A stretch of DNA of 33,949 nucleotides, from the NCBI GenBank assembly GCA_963608705.1, contig CAVDHB010000004.1:1-33949 (forward strand). The letters run 5' to 3'. This document shows, one piece after another, positions 7,786 to 15,830 of the stretch. Source of the DNA: CAVDHB01 sp963608705. GTDB lineage: Bacteria; Bacteroidota; Bacteroidia; Bacteroidales; Bacteroidaceae. The number at the start of each line of letters is the position of its first letter. The stretch's first letter is position 1. The position numbers and the translations under genes are program-made. The notes below the pieces were generated by a model. It made no database searches. It had not been told where the DNA came from and saw nothing but the letters and a program-made list of their open reading frames with translations.

Positions 7786-9453
7786 ATGAAGAAACTGATT
7801 CTAAGCACAGCCATCGGATGTATGTTACTCACCACCGTGAAAGCGGAGGCACAGGACACGGTAAAAATACAGGAAGTGAAAGTACCTGTATTGATAGAGA
7901 GGCAGGACAATGAACTGTTTCGTTTACGCCTGAAGACTGCACAAGCCCGGAAACTGGACAGACTGATACTGACCTTTTCCGAGAATACACCACTGTCACA
8001 CATCGCCTCCGTAAAACTGTACTATGGAGGAACGGAAGCTCCTATAAACGAGAAGAGAACACTCTTCGCTCCAGTGAATTATCTGTCAGCATTCAGAGAA
8101 GGAAAGACCTTAGCGGCCAATCCTTCCTATTCCATCTTGAAAGCCACTGTTCAATCGCCCCGCACACGCACACTGTCCTTTCAAGTAGACCAACAACTGT
8201 TTCCCAGCGTAAATTATTTCTGGATCAGTTTGCAGATGAAGCCTGACACTCCCCTTGACACCAAGGTAGCAGCTTGCGTGAAAAGCGTATGGGTGGACGG
8301 AAAAGAAGCTCCCCTACAAACCGTGGAAGCACCCGCTGACCATCTCATGGGCATAGGTGTACGACACGCAGGAGATGACGGAGTAGCCGCCTACCGCATT
8401 CCGGGACTGGTCACCACAAACGCCGGCACACTTTTGGGAGTGTACGACATACGGCACAACAACAGTACCGACTTACAGGAATATGTGGAAATAGGACTGA
8501 GCCGAAGCACTGACAAGGGACGCACATGGGAGAAGATGCGCATTCCGATGTCGTTCGGAGAAACGGGCGGACTCCCCAAATTCCAAAACGGCGTAGGAGA
8601 CCCTGCCATATTAGTAGACAAAAAGACGGGAACTATTTGGATAATGGCGGTTTGGGCGCACGGCATGGGAGGAGGAAACGCAGGACGGGCATGGTGGAAT
8701 TCTCGGCAGGGAATGGACTCCACCAAGACCGCACAGCTCATGCTGGTGAAAAGCACCGATGACGGACGCACTTGGTCAGCGCCCATGAATATCACCTCAC
8801 AAGTAAAAGACCCTTCTTGGTTCTTCCTGTTGCAAGGACCTGGCAGAGGAATCAGCATGGACGACGGAACCTTGGTCTTCGCAGGACAACACATCAAGGC
8901 AGACCGAATACCCGATGCTTGTATCATTTACAGCAAAGACCACGGAAAGACCTGGCACATCAGTTCCTCGGCACGTACAAACACCACGGAAGCGCAAGTG
9001 GCCGAAATCCGGCCTGGACAGCTCATGTTGAACATGAGGGACAATCGTGGCGGTAGCCGTGCCGTGGCCGTTACGGAGGACATGGGAAAAACATGGCAGG
9101 AACACCCTTCTTCCCGGAAAGCCTTGCCGGAGCCAGTCTGCATGGCCAGCCTGATTCATGTGAAAGCCTCCGAGAACTGTCTGGGAAAGGACTTGCTGCT
9201 GTTCTCCAATCCGAACGACACTAAGAACCGCCGTAAAATCACCATAAAAGCCAGCTTGGACGGAGGACTGACATGGCCTGTGCAGAACCAGCTGCTGCTT
9301 GACGCCGAAGACGGCTGGGGATACAGCTGTCTCTCCATGATAGACCGTGAGACCGTAGGCATCCTTTATGAGAGCAGCGTGGCGCACATGACTTTTCAGG
9401 CCGTGAAGCTGAAAGACATTGTAAAAGTGCTACAGGGGAAGCAAAGGAGATAA
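7786..9453 (+). CDS. nanH: Secreted exo-alpha-sialidase (neuraminidase)
   Basis: A 555-residue enzyme that should release terminal sialic acid from host glycans. The signal peptide is MKKLILSTAIGCMLLTTVKAEAQ. Residues 24 to about 185 resemble the beta-sandwich domain that precedes many Bacteroidetes sialidases. The propeller starts with YRIP at 203-206, with R204 first of the arginine triad. Five Asp-boxes of the SxDxGxTW type are seen near 241-248, 323-330, 383-390, 430-437 and 490-497. NMRDNRG gives a second arginine, PEPVCMASL a likely catalytic Glu, and the GYSCL tyrosine plus YES lie near the end. The start at 7786 is set by the signal peptide. No nanA, nanE or nan transporter is adjacent. 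Confidence 0.93.
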   Translation: MKKLILSTAIGCMLLTTVKAEAQDTVKIQEVKVPVLIERQDNELFRLRLKTAQARKLDRLILTFSENTPLSHIASVKLYYGGTEAPINEKRTLFAPVNYLSAFREGKTLAANPSYSILKATVQSPRTRTLSFQVDQQLFPSVNYFWISLQMKPDTPLDTKVAACVKSVWVDGKEAPLQTVEAPADHLMGIGVRHAGDDGVAAYRIPGLVTTNAGTLLGVYDIRHNNSTDLQEYVEIGLSRSTDKGRTWEKMRIPMSFGETGGLPKFQNGVGDPAILVDKKTGTIWIMAVWAHGMGGGNAGRAWWNSRQGMDSTKTAQLMLVKSTDDGRTWSAPMNITSQVKDPSWFFLLQGPGRGISMDDGTLVFAGQHIKADRIPDACIIYSKDHGKTWHISSSARTNTTEAQVAEIRPGQLMLNMRDNRGGSRAVAVTEDMGKTWQEHPSSRKALPEPVCMASLIHVKASENCLGKDLLLFSNPNDTKNRRKITIKASLDGGLTWPVQNQLLLDAEDGWGYSCLSMIDRETVGILYESSVAHMTFQAVKLKDIVKVLQGKQRR

Positions 9454-9461
9454 CCTCAGAA

Positions 9462-9492
9462 TTTGGCCTTTTGTCCATTTTTCGTATCTTTG
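9462..9492 (+). promoter_or_regulatory. Bacteroidetes-type promoter for the antiporter gene
   Basis: TTTG (9462-9465), a spacer of exactly 19 bases and TATCTTTG (9485-9492) match the consensus fully. The start codon is 24 bases after the -7 box, so the leader is short. Confidence 0.85.
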
Positions 9493-9515
9493 CATGAACA
9501 AACAAGAGACCTACT

Positions 9516-11585
9516 ATGTTGGACAACCTGACATCCTATTTCCCTATCAGTGACCCCACGTGGATATTCTTCGTGGTGCTGAGCATCATATTGTTCGCCC
9601 CGATGCTGCTTGAGAAACTCCGTATCCCCTCCATTGTGGGTATGATTTTCGCAGGCATCCTCATCGGGCCGCACGGGCTGCACATCTTGGACAGAGATGA
9701 CAGTTTCGCCCTCTTCGGGAAAGTCGGGCTGTACTATATCATGTTCCTCGCCTCTCTGGAGATGAACTTGCAGGATGTGCGAAAGATACGCAACAAGGCC
9801 ATCTTCTACGGAGTAGCGTGTTTCCTCATACCTTTCGTGTTGGGATTAGCGGGCAACGCCATGCTCCTCACCTACTCGTTCGCCGCCTCGGTGCTGATAG
9901 CCTGCATGTACGCCTCGCAGACGCTTGTGGCCTACCCTATTATATTAAGGTATGGACTGACCCACCAGCGCTCGGTGAACATCGCCGTGGGAGGCACCAT
10001 CATTGCCGACACCCTCACGTTGTTAGTGCTGGCTGTGGTGGGCGGAATGTTCAAGGAACACAGCGGAGGATGGTGGTACTGGGTACTGCTTCTCTTGAGA
10101 GTCATCTTGATTGGCGGTTTCATCTACATCACCTTTCCCCGGCTGGGCTGCTGGTTCTTCCGCAAGTACCACGACAAGGTGGTGCAATACATCTTTGTGC
10201 TGGGACTGGTGTTCCTTGGTGCCGGACTGATGGAGTTTGTGGGGATGGAAGGTATCTTAGGAGCCTTCTTGGCCGGACTGGTGCTGAACCGGTTGATACC
10301 CCCTGCCTCTCCACTCATGAACTATGTGGTCTTCGTGGGAAACGCCCTTTTCATCCCTTACTTTCTGATTGGGGTGGGAATGATTATAGACGTGAAAGTG
10401 TTCTTCTCCGGCGGCGGAGCCATGAAGACGGCGGCAGTCATCGTAGTCCTGGCCATCGTGGGCAAATGGATTGCCGCCGAATGCTGCAAGCGTGTGTTCC
10501 GTTTCTCCAAGCTTGAGGGACGCATCCTCTTCGGACTTAGCAACGCCCGTGCGGCAGCGGCCTTGGCCATCGTGCTGGTAGGCCACTCTATCCGCTTGCC
10601 GGACAACACCCTGCTGCTGGACGAATATGTGTTCAACGCCACCATGCTGCTCATCTTGGTCAGCTGCGTAATCAGCTCCTTTGTCACAGAGAGAGCCGCC
10701 TACCACACGGCCATCCAGACACCTGCCGGCACAGAAGTGGAAAATGAGAACGAGACGAAGACCATGATTGCCTTTGCGGACTCTGAAAGAGTGGAAAGCT
10801 TGGTGAACTTGGGCATGATGACCCGTCTCCGTTCCTCTGACCCGCCGATGGTAGGACTGAACGTGGTACTGGAGAACCGCACCAACCTGCGAATCAAGGG
10901 AAGACGAATGCTGGAAAGAGCCGTGCAAATCTCTCAAAGCGGCCACATCGCCATGGTGACACAGAACCGTTGGGCGGTCAACATCGCCAGCGGACTGATA
11001 CACGCCATGAAAGAGTTCGACGCTACGGAGCTTATCATCGGACTGCATGCCAAGAAAGACGAGAAAGACTCATTCCTCGGACCTGTGGCGCAAGCCATTA
11101 TCCAAGGACTTCCGTTGGAAATCATGATATACCGTCCCGTGGAACCTATCGCCATCATCCGGCGCATCCACGTAGCCGTGCCGATGCTGGCTGAACTGGA
11201 ACCGGGCTTTCCTCATTGGATAGCCCAGTTGGCTAAAATCGCAGACTCCGTGGGATGCTACATCGAGTTCTATACCCCCACTTCCACAGGGCAGAAGATA
11301 CGGGAGTACATGGAACGCCACCTTCCCCGGATGACTTCGTACCTCTTCCACAAGGCGGCAGACTGGACGGAGCTTCAACTGATGGCGAAAAACGCCCGCA
11401 ACAATCACTTGGTGGTCTTCGTCATGGCGCGTAAAGGCTCTGTTTCTTACAATTCCACCCTCGAAGGACTGCCTGAGATAGTCGGGTCTCAGTTCAACAA
11501 GCAAAGCCTGCTGATACTCTACCCAGAGCAATACAGCGACACCTCTTCTGAGCGAAAGATACTCTACGGGGTGCAAGCAAAATAA
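9516..11585 (+). CDS. CPA2-type cation/proton antiporter with a C-terminal cytosolic domain
   Basis: A 689-residue inner-membrane protein. Residues 1 to about 395 hold some 12 hydrophobic segments of the Na+/H+ exchanger fold, starting with WIFFVVLSIILFAPMLLEKL and including the family block RIPSIVGMIFAGILIGPHG. Residues from about 400 onward are soluble and look like a tandem universal-stress-protein-like region. The likely job is exchange of Na+ or K+ for protons in pH and salt balance; the ion cannot be read from the sequence. It has its own strong promoter and is followed after 12 bases by an ABC ATPase gene. KefB/KefC relatives end in a KTN domain with a GxGxxG motif; I do not see that here. 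Confidence 0.85.
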   Translation: MLDNLTSYFPISDPTWIFFVVLSIILFAPMLLEKLRIPSIVGMIFAGILIGPHGLHILDRDDSFALFGKVGLYYIMFLASLEMNLQDVRKIRNKAIFYGVACFLIPFVLGLAGNAMLLTYSFAASVLIACMYASQTLVAYPIILRYGLTHQRSVNIAVGGTIIADTLTLLVLAVVGGMFKEHSGGWWYWVLLLLRVILIGGFIYITFPRLGCWFFRKYHDKVVQYIFVLGLVFLGAGLMEFVGMEGILGAFLAGLVLNRLIPPASPLMNYVVFVGNALFIPYFLIGVGMIIDVKVFFSGGGAMKTAAVIVVLAIVGKWIAAECCKRVFRFSKLEGRILFGLSNARAAAALAIVLVGHSIRLPDNTLLLDEYVFNATMLLILVSCVISSFVTERAAYHTAIQTPAGTEVENENETKTMIAFADSERVESLVNLGMMTRLRSSDPPMVGLNVVLENRTNLRIKGRRMLERAVQISQSGHIAMVTQNRWAVNIASGLIHAMKEFDATELIIGLHAKKDEKDSFLGPVAQAIIQGLPLEIMIYRPVEPIAIIRRIHVAVPMLAELEPGFPHWIAQLAKIADSVGCYIEFYTPTSTGQKIREYMERHLPRMTSYLFHKAADWTELQLMAKNARNNHLVVFVMARKGSVSYNSTLEGLPEIVGSQFNKQSLLILYPEQYSDTSSERKILYGVQAK

Positions 11586-11597
11586 ATTGTGTAGAAA

Positions 11598-12287
11598 ATG
11601 ATAGACTTAAAAGGAATAACCAAGAGCTTCGGCTCCCTGCAAGTGCTGAAAGGCATTGACTTGCATGTGAATAAAAGCGAGATAATAAGCATTGTGGGAC
11701 CCAGCGGCGCGGGAAAGACCACCCTGCTGCAAATCATGGGCACTCTCTCACGCCCTGACAGCGGATCGGTAGTGATAGACGGCGTGGACGTGAGCCAGAT
11801 GAAAAGCGGAAAGTTAGCCCGCTTCCGCAACGAACATATCGGCTTCGTCTTCCAGTTCCATCAGCTGTTGCCGGAATTCACCGCGATAGAGAACATCCTT
11901 ATCCCGGCTTACATCGGGAAACGCTCTGTCAAGGAGGCGAAGGAAAGAGCTGCGGAACTGCTCCGCTTCATGGGACTGGAGGACAGGGCTGACCATAAGC
12001 CCAATGAACTGTCCGGAGGAGAGAAACAGCGCATCGCCGTGGCGAGAGCATTGATAAACAACCCCGAAGTCATCATGGCCGACGAGCCTTCCGGCAGTCT
12101 GGACACGAAGAACAAGGGAGAGCTACACAAGCTGTTCTTCGACCTGCGCAAACAATACGGACAGACGTTCGTCATTGTCACCCACGACGAGGAACTGGCC
12201 AAACTCACCGACCGTACCATCCACATGAAGGACGGACGGATTGACGAGAAGGCCGCCCTGGAAACCGAGAACCAAGAAACCGTATAA
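11598..12287 (+). CDS. lolD: ABC transporter ATP-binding protein, LolD/MacB type
   Basis: A 229-residue nucleotide-binding subunit. Walker A is GPSGAGKT at 34-41, the signature is LSGGEKQR, Walker B is VIMADEPSG, and a switch histidine follows in VTHDEE. Sequence and length match the LolD family, which powers release of lipoproteins from the inner membrane with LolC/LolE; the related FtsE and MacB ATPases are the alternatives. No FtsX- or LolCE-like permease is in this window, so its partner is encoded elsewhere. It lies 12 bases after the antiporter stop and 4 bases before the next gene, suggesting one transcript. Confidence 0.85.
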   Translation: MIDLKGITKSFGSLQVLKGIDLHVNKSEIISIVGPSGAGKTTLLQIMGTLSRPDSGSVVIDGVDVSQMKSGKLARFRNEHIGFVFQFHQLLPEFTAIENILIPAYIGKRSVKEAKERAAELLRFMGLEDRADHKPNELSGGEKQRIAVARALINNPEVIMADEPSGSLDTKNKGELHKLFFDLRKQYGQTFVIVTHDEELAKLTDRTIHMKDGRIDEKAALETENQETV

Positions 12288-12291
12288 GCCA

Positions 12292-13137
12292 ATGGAACAC
12301 ATCAGATTAGGAAGATTCAACCAACTCGAAGTCTTACGTGAAGTAGACTTTGGAGTTTACTTGGACGGGAAAGACGACGGAGACATCCTCCTTCCCAAGA
12401 AAGAAGTGCCGGCAGACACGCATGAGGGAGACTGGCTGAACGTCTTCGTCTATTTAGACCAGGAGGAACGCCTCGTGGCCAGCACGCTTACCCCCGTGGT
12501 ACAGGTGGGTGACTTCGCCTACTTAGAGGTGGCATGGGTGAACGAGTACGGTGCGTTCCTGAAATGGGGATTGCTAAAAGACCTCTTCTGTCCTTTCCGG
12601 GAGCAGAACGGGAAGATGCAGCAAGGCAAGCGATATGTCATCCGTTGCTACGAAGACGAACAGACGCACCGAATCGCCGCATCGGCACGTATAAACCGTT
12701 TCCTGTCCAAGGAGATGCCGCCTTACAGTCCCGGCGACGAGGTAAACCTCTTCTTCTGGCAGATAACGGACTTAGGCTACAAGGTGGTCGTTGACGGAAA
12801 GTACAGCGGCTTAGTATATCGTGATGAGGTGTTCCGTGCCGTGCATGCAGGCGACAAGATGCCGGGCTATGTGAAGCTGGTGCGTGAGGATGGTAAGATT
12901 GACATCGCCTTACAGCCCAGCGGAAGAGCCAACGTGGTCAGTTTCGCCGACAAGTTCCTGCAATACTTGCAAGCGCACGATGGACACTCCACATTCCACG
13001 ACAAATCTTCCGCCGACGAGATTGCCGAGGAGTTCGGCGTAAGCAAGAAGACCTTCAAGAAAGGCGTGGGAGAACTGTACAAGAAACGCTTCATCAAGCT
13101 CACGGACAACGGTATCGACTTGGTGAAGAAGAAGTAG
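12292..13137 (+). CDS. cvfB: S1-domain RNA-binding protein, CvfB-like
   Basis: A 281-residue cytosolic protein. Its layout fits CvfB: several S1-like beta-barrel modules (roughly 1-60, 65-140 and 145-215, the second with FAYLEVAWVNEYGAFLKWG) and a winged-helix region at about 220-281 (AEEFGVSKKTFKKGVGELYKK). CvfB proteins bind RNA and influence expression of virulence or stress genes in Gram-positive bacteria; the role in Bacteroidales is not established. The ATG at 12292 is preferred over an upstream in-frame one inside lolD because the first S1 module begins there. It is last in the run that starts with the antiporter. Confidence 0.85.
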   Translation: MEHIRLGRFNQLEVLREVDFGVYLDGKDDGDILLPKKEVPADTHEGDWLNVFVYLDQEERLVASTLTPVVQVGDFAYLEVAWVNEYGAFLKWGLLKDLFCPFREQNGKMQQGKRYVIRCYEDEQTHRIAASARINRFLSKEMPPYSPGDEVNLFFWQITDLGYKVVVDGKYSGLVYRDEVFRAVHAGDKMPGYVKLVREDGKIDIALQPSGRANVVSFADKFLQYLQAHDGHSTFHDKSSADEIAEEFGVSKKTFKKGVGELYKKRFIKLTDNGIDLVKKK

Positions 13138-13177
13138 TTACGTTCCGCAAACATACCACCGTCCAATCTTGTACGTT

Positions 13178-13238
13178 GCTGAAATAGTAGAGACGCGATT
13201 CATCGCGTCTCCATTCATTGCGTCTCTACTATTTCAGC
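13178..13238. repeat. Complex palindrome, copy A of the 'agacgcgat' repeat
   Basis: Outer arms of 19 bp match perfectly (13178-13196 and 13220-13238, starting gctgaaatag). An inner palindrome uses part of the same left arm: gagacgcgat (13190-13199), 'tc', atcgcgtctc (13202-13211). The two folds compete for the left arm, so this looks like one hairpin unit with an extra half unit. Confidence 0.85.
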
Positions 13239-13284
13239 GATGAATTGTATCTGTGATTGGTAAGATATTAAAACACTATGAAAA

Positions 13285-13312
13285 GCGGAGACGCGATAAA
13301 TCGCGTCTCTAC
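13285..13312. repeat. Palindrome, copy B of the 'agacgcgat' repeat
   Basis: Arms gagacgcgat (13288-13297) and atcgcgtctc (13300-13309) are perfect 10-bp complements with a 2-base centre. It shares its core with copies A and C. Confidence 0.85.
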
Positions 13313-13369
13313 CTAAACGATGTGGATTAAGTGGTACAATTTCATATATAATAAAAGGAGTACGGACAG

Positions 13370-13399
13370 AAAAAACGAACGCACCTTACGATGCGTTCG
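13370..13399 (-). terminator. Intrinsic terminator downstream of amtB
   Basis: Read on the minus strand, cgaacgca-type arms (13376-13383 and 13392-13399, 8 bp) close an 8-base loop and are followed by a run of six T. It lies 57 bases after the amtB stop. Confidence 0.75.
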
Positions 13400-13455
13400 C
13401 CTTAATTCTCTCCTCTAAATTATCTTAGTTGTATCCTTGACGAAGAGCCAACGAC

Positions 13456-14814
13456 TTACAAATCTTCGTTCTTGTGTGTCTCGTACTCGGCAATCTCACG
13501 CTCACCCACACTGGCGAAACCGTACATCTCGCCGTGCTGGCTCACGTCCAGACCGAGCTGCTCACCCTTGGCGGAGACACGCATCGGAATCATCTTGTTT
13601 GTAATCCAATAGAGGGCGTAGCTCATCAAGAAGGTGTAGACAATCACGATGCCCACAGCTGCCAAATGCAACAGGAAGACGATGAAGCCCTCATAAGTAC
13701 CCGCTTTCAGACCTTCGGAAATGAAGATACCTGTCAATACGGTACCGAAGATACCTCCTACACCGTGAGTCGGGAACACGTCCAACGCATCGTCCACGCT
13801 GGTTTTGTTCTTCCAGTGCACTGCCTCGTTACAAATCATGGTAATCACCATGGAGATGAAGATACTCTCGCCCACGGACACATAACCGGCGGAAGGAGTG
13901 ATGGCCACCAAACCTACGACCGCACCTACCGCCGCACCCATAGCGGAGGGTTTACGACCACGCAAGCAGTCGAAGAAAATCCATGTCATCATGGCTGTGG
14001 CAGAAGCTGTATTCGTGTTCAAGAACGCTTTCACGGCCATCGCATCCGCATGGAGGGAAGAACCGGCGTTGAAGCCGAACCAACCAAGCCACAACATAGC
14101 GGCACCCAGTATCACGAAAGGAATATTGGCAGGGAGAGAATGCTTCTGCGCACGGCGTCTGCCAAGGAAGATGGCTCCCGTCAAAGCGGCCACACCTGAA
14201 GAAGCGTGCACCACGATACCTCCGGCGAAGTCAATCACGCCCCACTGGCGGAACAGTCCCGCAGGATGCCATGTCATGTGGGCCAACGGACAGTACACGA
14301 ACAGGCAGAACAATATCATGAACACCATGTAGCCGGAGAAACGCACACGCTCCGCAAAAGAACCCGTAATCAACGACGGGGTGATGATGGCAAACTTCAT
14401 CTGGAACAGTGCGAACAAAGCCAGTGGAATCGTCGGCGCCAGGTTCGGGTCACTGTGCGCTCCTACTCCCTTGAACATAAAGAAAGTGGCTGGGTTTCCG
14501 ATAATACCGCCAATGTCGTCGCCGAAAGAAAGGCTGAATCCGCACACCACCCACAGGATACTGATGATACCCATGGCGATGAAACTCTGCAGGATGGTGG
14601 AGATGACGTTCTTCGCTCCCACCATACCACCGTAGAAAAAGGAAAGTCCCGGTGTCATCATCAGCACGAATATGGTGGCAGTAATCATCCACGCCGTGTC
14701 ACCAATGTTCACTTGGGGGTCTGGTTCCCATTTCGAGCCTTCGGGCAAGAATAATCCCAAAAGGCCGATGATGACCATGATGGTCATCATGATAATCCAT
14801 CTTTTTTTCTTCAT
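13456..14814 (-). CDS. amtB: Ammonium transporter
   Basis: A 452-residue inner-membrane channel for ammonium uptake, near the usual 400-460 length. The N-terminus (MKKKRWIIMMTIMVIIGLLG) is a signal peptide or first membrane segment, as in many Amt proteins. Family blocks are TPGLSFFYGGMVGAKN, DFAGGIVVHASSGVAAL with the first pore histidine, and DVFPTHGVGGIFGTVLTG with the second. Eleven or so membrane segments follow the normal pattern. The C-terminal tail (QLGLDVSQHGEMYG) matches the regulatory tail contacted by GlnK in other bacteria. No glnK/glnB is adjacent. It stands alone on the minus strand. Confidence 0.95.
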   Translation of the reverse strand: MKKKRWIIMMTIMVIIGLLGLFLPEGSKWEPDPQVNIGDTAWMITATIFVLMMTPGLSFFYGGMVGAKNVISTILQSFIAMGIISILWVVCGFSLSFGDDIGGIIGNPATFFMFKGVGAHSDPNLAPTIPLALFALFQMKFAIITPSLITGSFAERVRFSGYMVFMILFCLFVYCPLAHMTWHPAGLFRQWGVIDFAGGIVVHASSGVAALTGAIFLGRRRAQKHSLPANIPFVILGAAMLWLGWFGFNAGSSLHADAMAVKAFLNTNTASATAMMTWIFFDCLRGRKPSAMGAAVGAVVGLVAITPSAGYVSVGESIFISMVITMICNEAVHWKNKTSVDDALDVFPTHGVGGIFGTVLTGIFISEGLKAGTYEGFIVFLLHLAAVGIVIVYTFLMSYALYWITNKMIPMRVSAKGEQLGLDVSQHGEMYGFASVGEREIAEYETHKNEDL

Positions 14815-14898
14815 ATTGCTTATCTTTTGTTTGTTATTTCAGTTCGTTCACTATCCGTATGCTGCATCGGAATGATTTCTCGTAACGTTTAGTTAATG

Positions 14899-14906
14899 CA
14901 AATATA
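14899..14906 (-). promoter_or_regulatory. Probable -7 box for amtB
   Basis: The minus strand reads TATATTTG, a match to TAnnTTTG, 85 bases before the amtB start. The -33 position has no good TTTG, which would fit a promoter that needs an activator, though that is inference. Confidence 0.5.
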
Positions 14907-15115
14907 GAGAATCAATATAGAATAAAGAAAGGAAAGCGCACTTTATTTTCACTTTTTGCTATTATTCTTGATTAATATCAAGTATTCTGCAAACAGAAGA
15001 GGACATCCGCTTTCTTGTCTGACTGTCCTTTTGCCACATTCACAGCGCATTGTCACCTTCTTTTAAGGTTTCTCTTTACAATCCGTCAGCCATTGCCACA
15101 GGAAAGCCCCCTGTG

Positions 15116-15147
15116 CTTGGTGTTTCCAAGAAAACACGCTATCTTCG
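15116..15147 (+). promoter_or_regulatory. Probable promoter for the HD-domain gene
   Basis: CTTG (15116-15119), a 20-base spacer and TATCTTCG (15140-15147) resemble the consensus with one mismatch per box. The start codon follows 26 bases later. Confidence 0.55.
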
Positions 15148-15173
15148 CAGTCAAATAACCAACTACAAACGAT

Positions 15174-15803
15174 ATGAACGAGAAGAAAACACCAAAAGAA
15201 GAGTTTATCGAACTGTTACGCTCCACCGGACGCAACGGGGTGGAAGACGTCATCTCCGACTTAGAGGAACAAGGATTTTTCGAAGCACCCGCCTCCGCAG
15301 GGCATCACTTGAACACGGAAGGAGGACTGGTGCGACACTCCGTGAACACCTGTCACGCCGCACTTGCCATCTGGGAAGGCATGAAGAAATGGGAACCCGG
15401 ACTGGAGAACGAGGTGGAGAAAGACAGTCTCATCCTCGCCAGCCTGCTGCACGATGTGTGCAAGACCGATGTCTATAAAAGGACGGTGAAGAAACGGAAG
15501 AACGTGCTTGGACAATGGGAAGATGCGGAAGGCTACAAAGTGACGTACAAGAACTTCCCCATGGGACACGGAGAGAAGTCCTTGGTACTGCTGCTCTGTG
15601 ACGGACTGGAACTGACAGATGCAGAAATGCTGGCTATCCGCTGGCACATGGGAGCCTTCGGACTGAACCTGAACAGTTTCGAGGAGGTACGCAACTACGA
15701 CGCAGCCCGCACGCTCTATCCCTTGGTCTCCCTCATCCAAGCAGCGGACAGTCTCGCCGCCGGTATGCTGGAACGCAGCGGAGAGGACATAGACCAGCTA
15801 TAG
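15174..15803 (+). CDS. HD-domain hydrolase of unknown substrate
   Basis: A 209-residue cytosolic protein. The metal-binding set of an HD phosphohydrolase is visible: H55 in LVRHSVNTCH, then HD at 93-94 in LLHDVCKTDVY, and later H/D residues in the helical half. HD proteins hydrolyse phosphate esters of nucleotides or related compounds; nothing here fixes the substrate. It lacks a RelA or GGDEF partner domain. A palindromic repeat begins 3 bases after the stop, and the next gene converges on it. Confidence 0.75.
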   Translation: MNEKKTPKEEFIELLRSTGRNGVEDVISDLEEQGFFEAPASAGHHLNTEGGLVRHSVNTCHAALAIWEGMKKWEPGLENEVEKDSLILASLLHDVCKTDVYKRTVKKRKNVLGQWEDAEGYKVTYKNFPMGHGEKSLVLLLCDGLELTDAEMLAIRWHMGAFGLNLNSFEEVRNYDAARTLYPLVSLIQAADSLAAGMLERSGEDIDQL

Positions 15804-15805
15804 TG

Positions 15806-15827
15806 GAGACGCGATTCATCGCATCTC
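15806..15827. repeat. Palindrome, copy C of the 'agacgcgat' repeat
   Basis: gagacgcgat (15806-15815), 'tc', then atcgcatctc (15818-15827), which pairs with one mismatch. It fills the 27-base gap between two convergent genes and may act as a transcript end for both, though there is no long T run. Confidence 0.8.
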
Positions 15828-15830
15828 TAC

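Larger units (their letters stand above)
13138..13455. other. Intergenic region with palindromic repeats and an amtB terminator
   Basis: This 318-base gap between convergent genes holds two 'agacgcgat' palindromes (13178-13238 and 13285-13312) and a minus-strand terminator (13370-13399). I see no ORF or promoter in it. Confidence 0.7.
14815..15173. other. Divergent intergenic region between amtB and the HD-domain gene
   Basis: This 359-base stretch carries a -7 box for amtB (minus, 14899-14906) and a promoter for the HD gene (plus, 15116-15147). Between them the sequence is AT-rich and I see no ORF, hairpin or known riboswitch. Sites for nitrogen control would be expected here, but none is recognisable. 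Confidence 0.55.

Noticed and set aside
7786..9453. Sialidase plus GH2 as a polysaccharide utilisation locus
   Set aside because: They are about 8 kb apart with unrelated genes between, and no susC/susD, sigma/anti-sigma or hybrid sensor gene is in the window.
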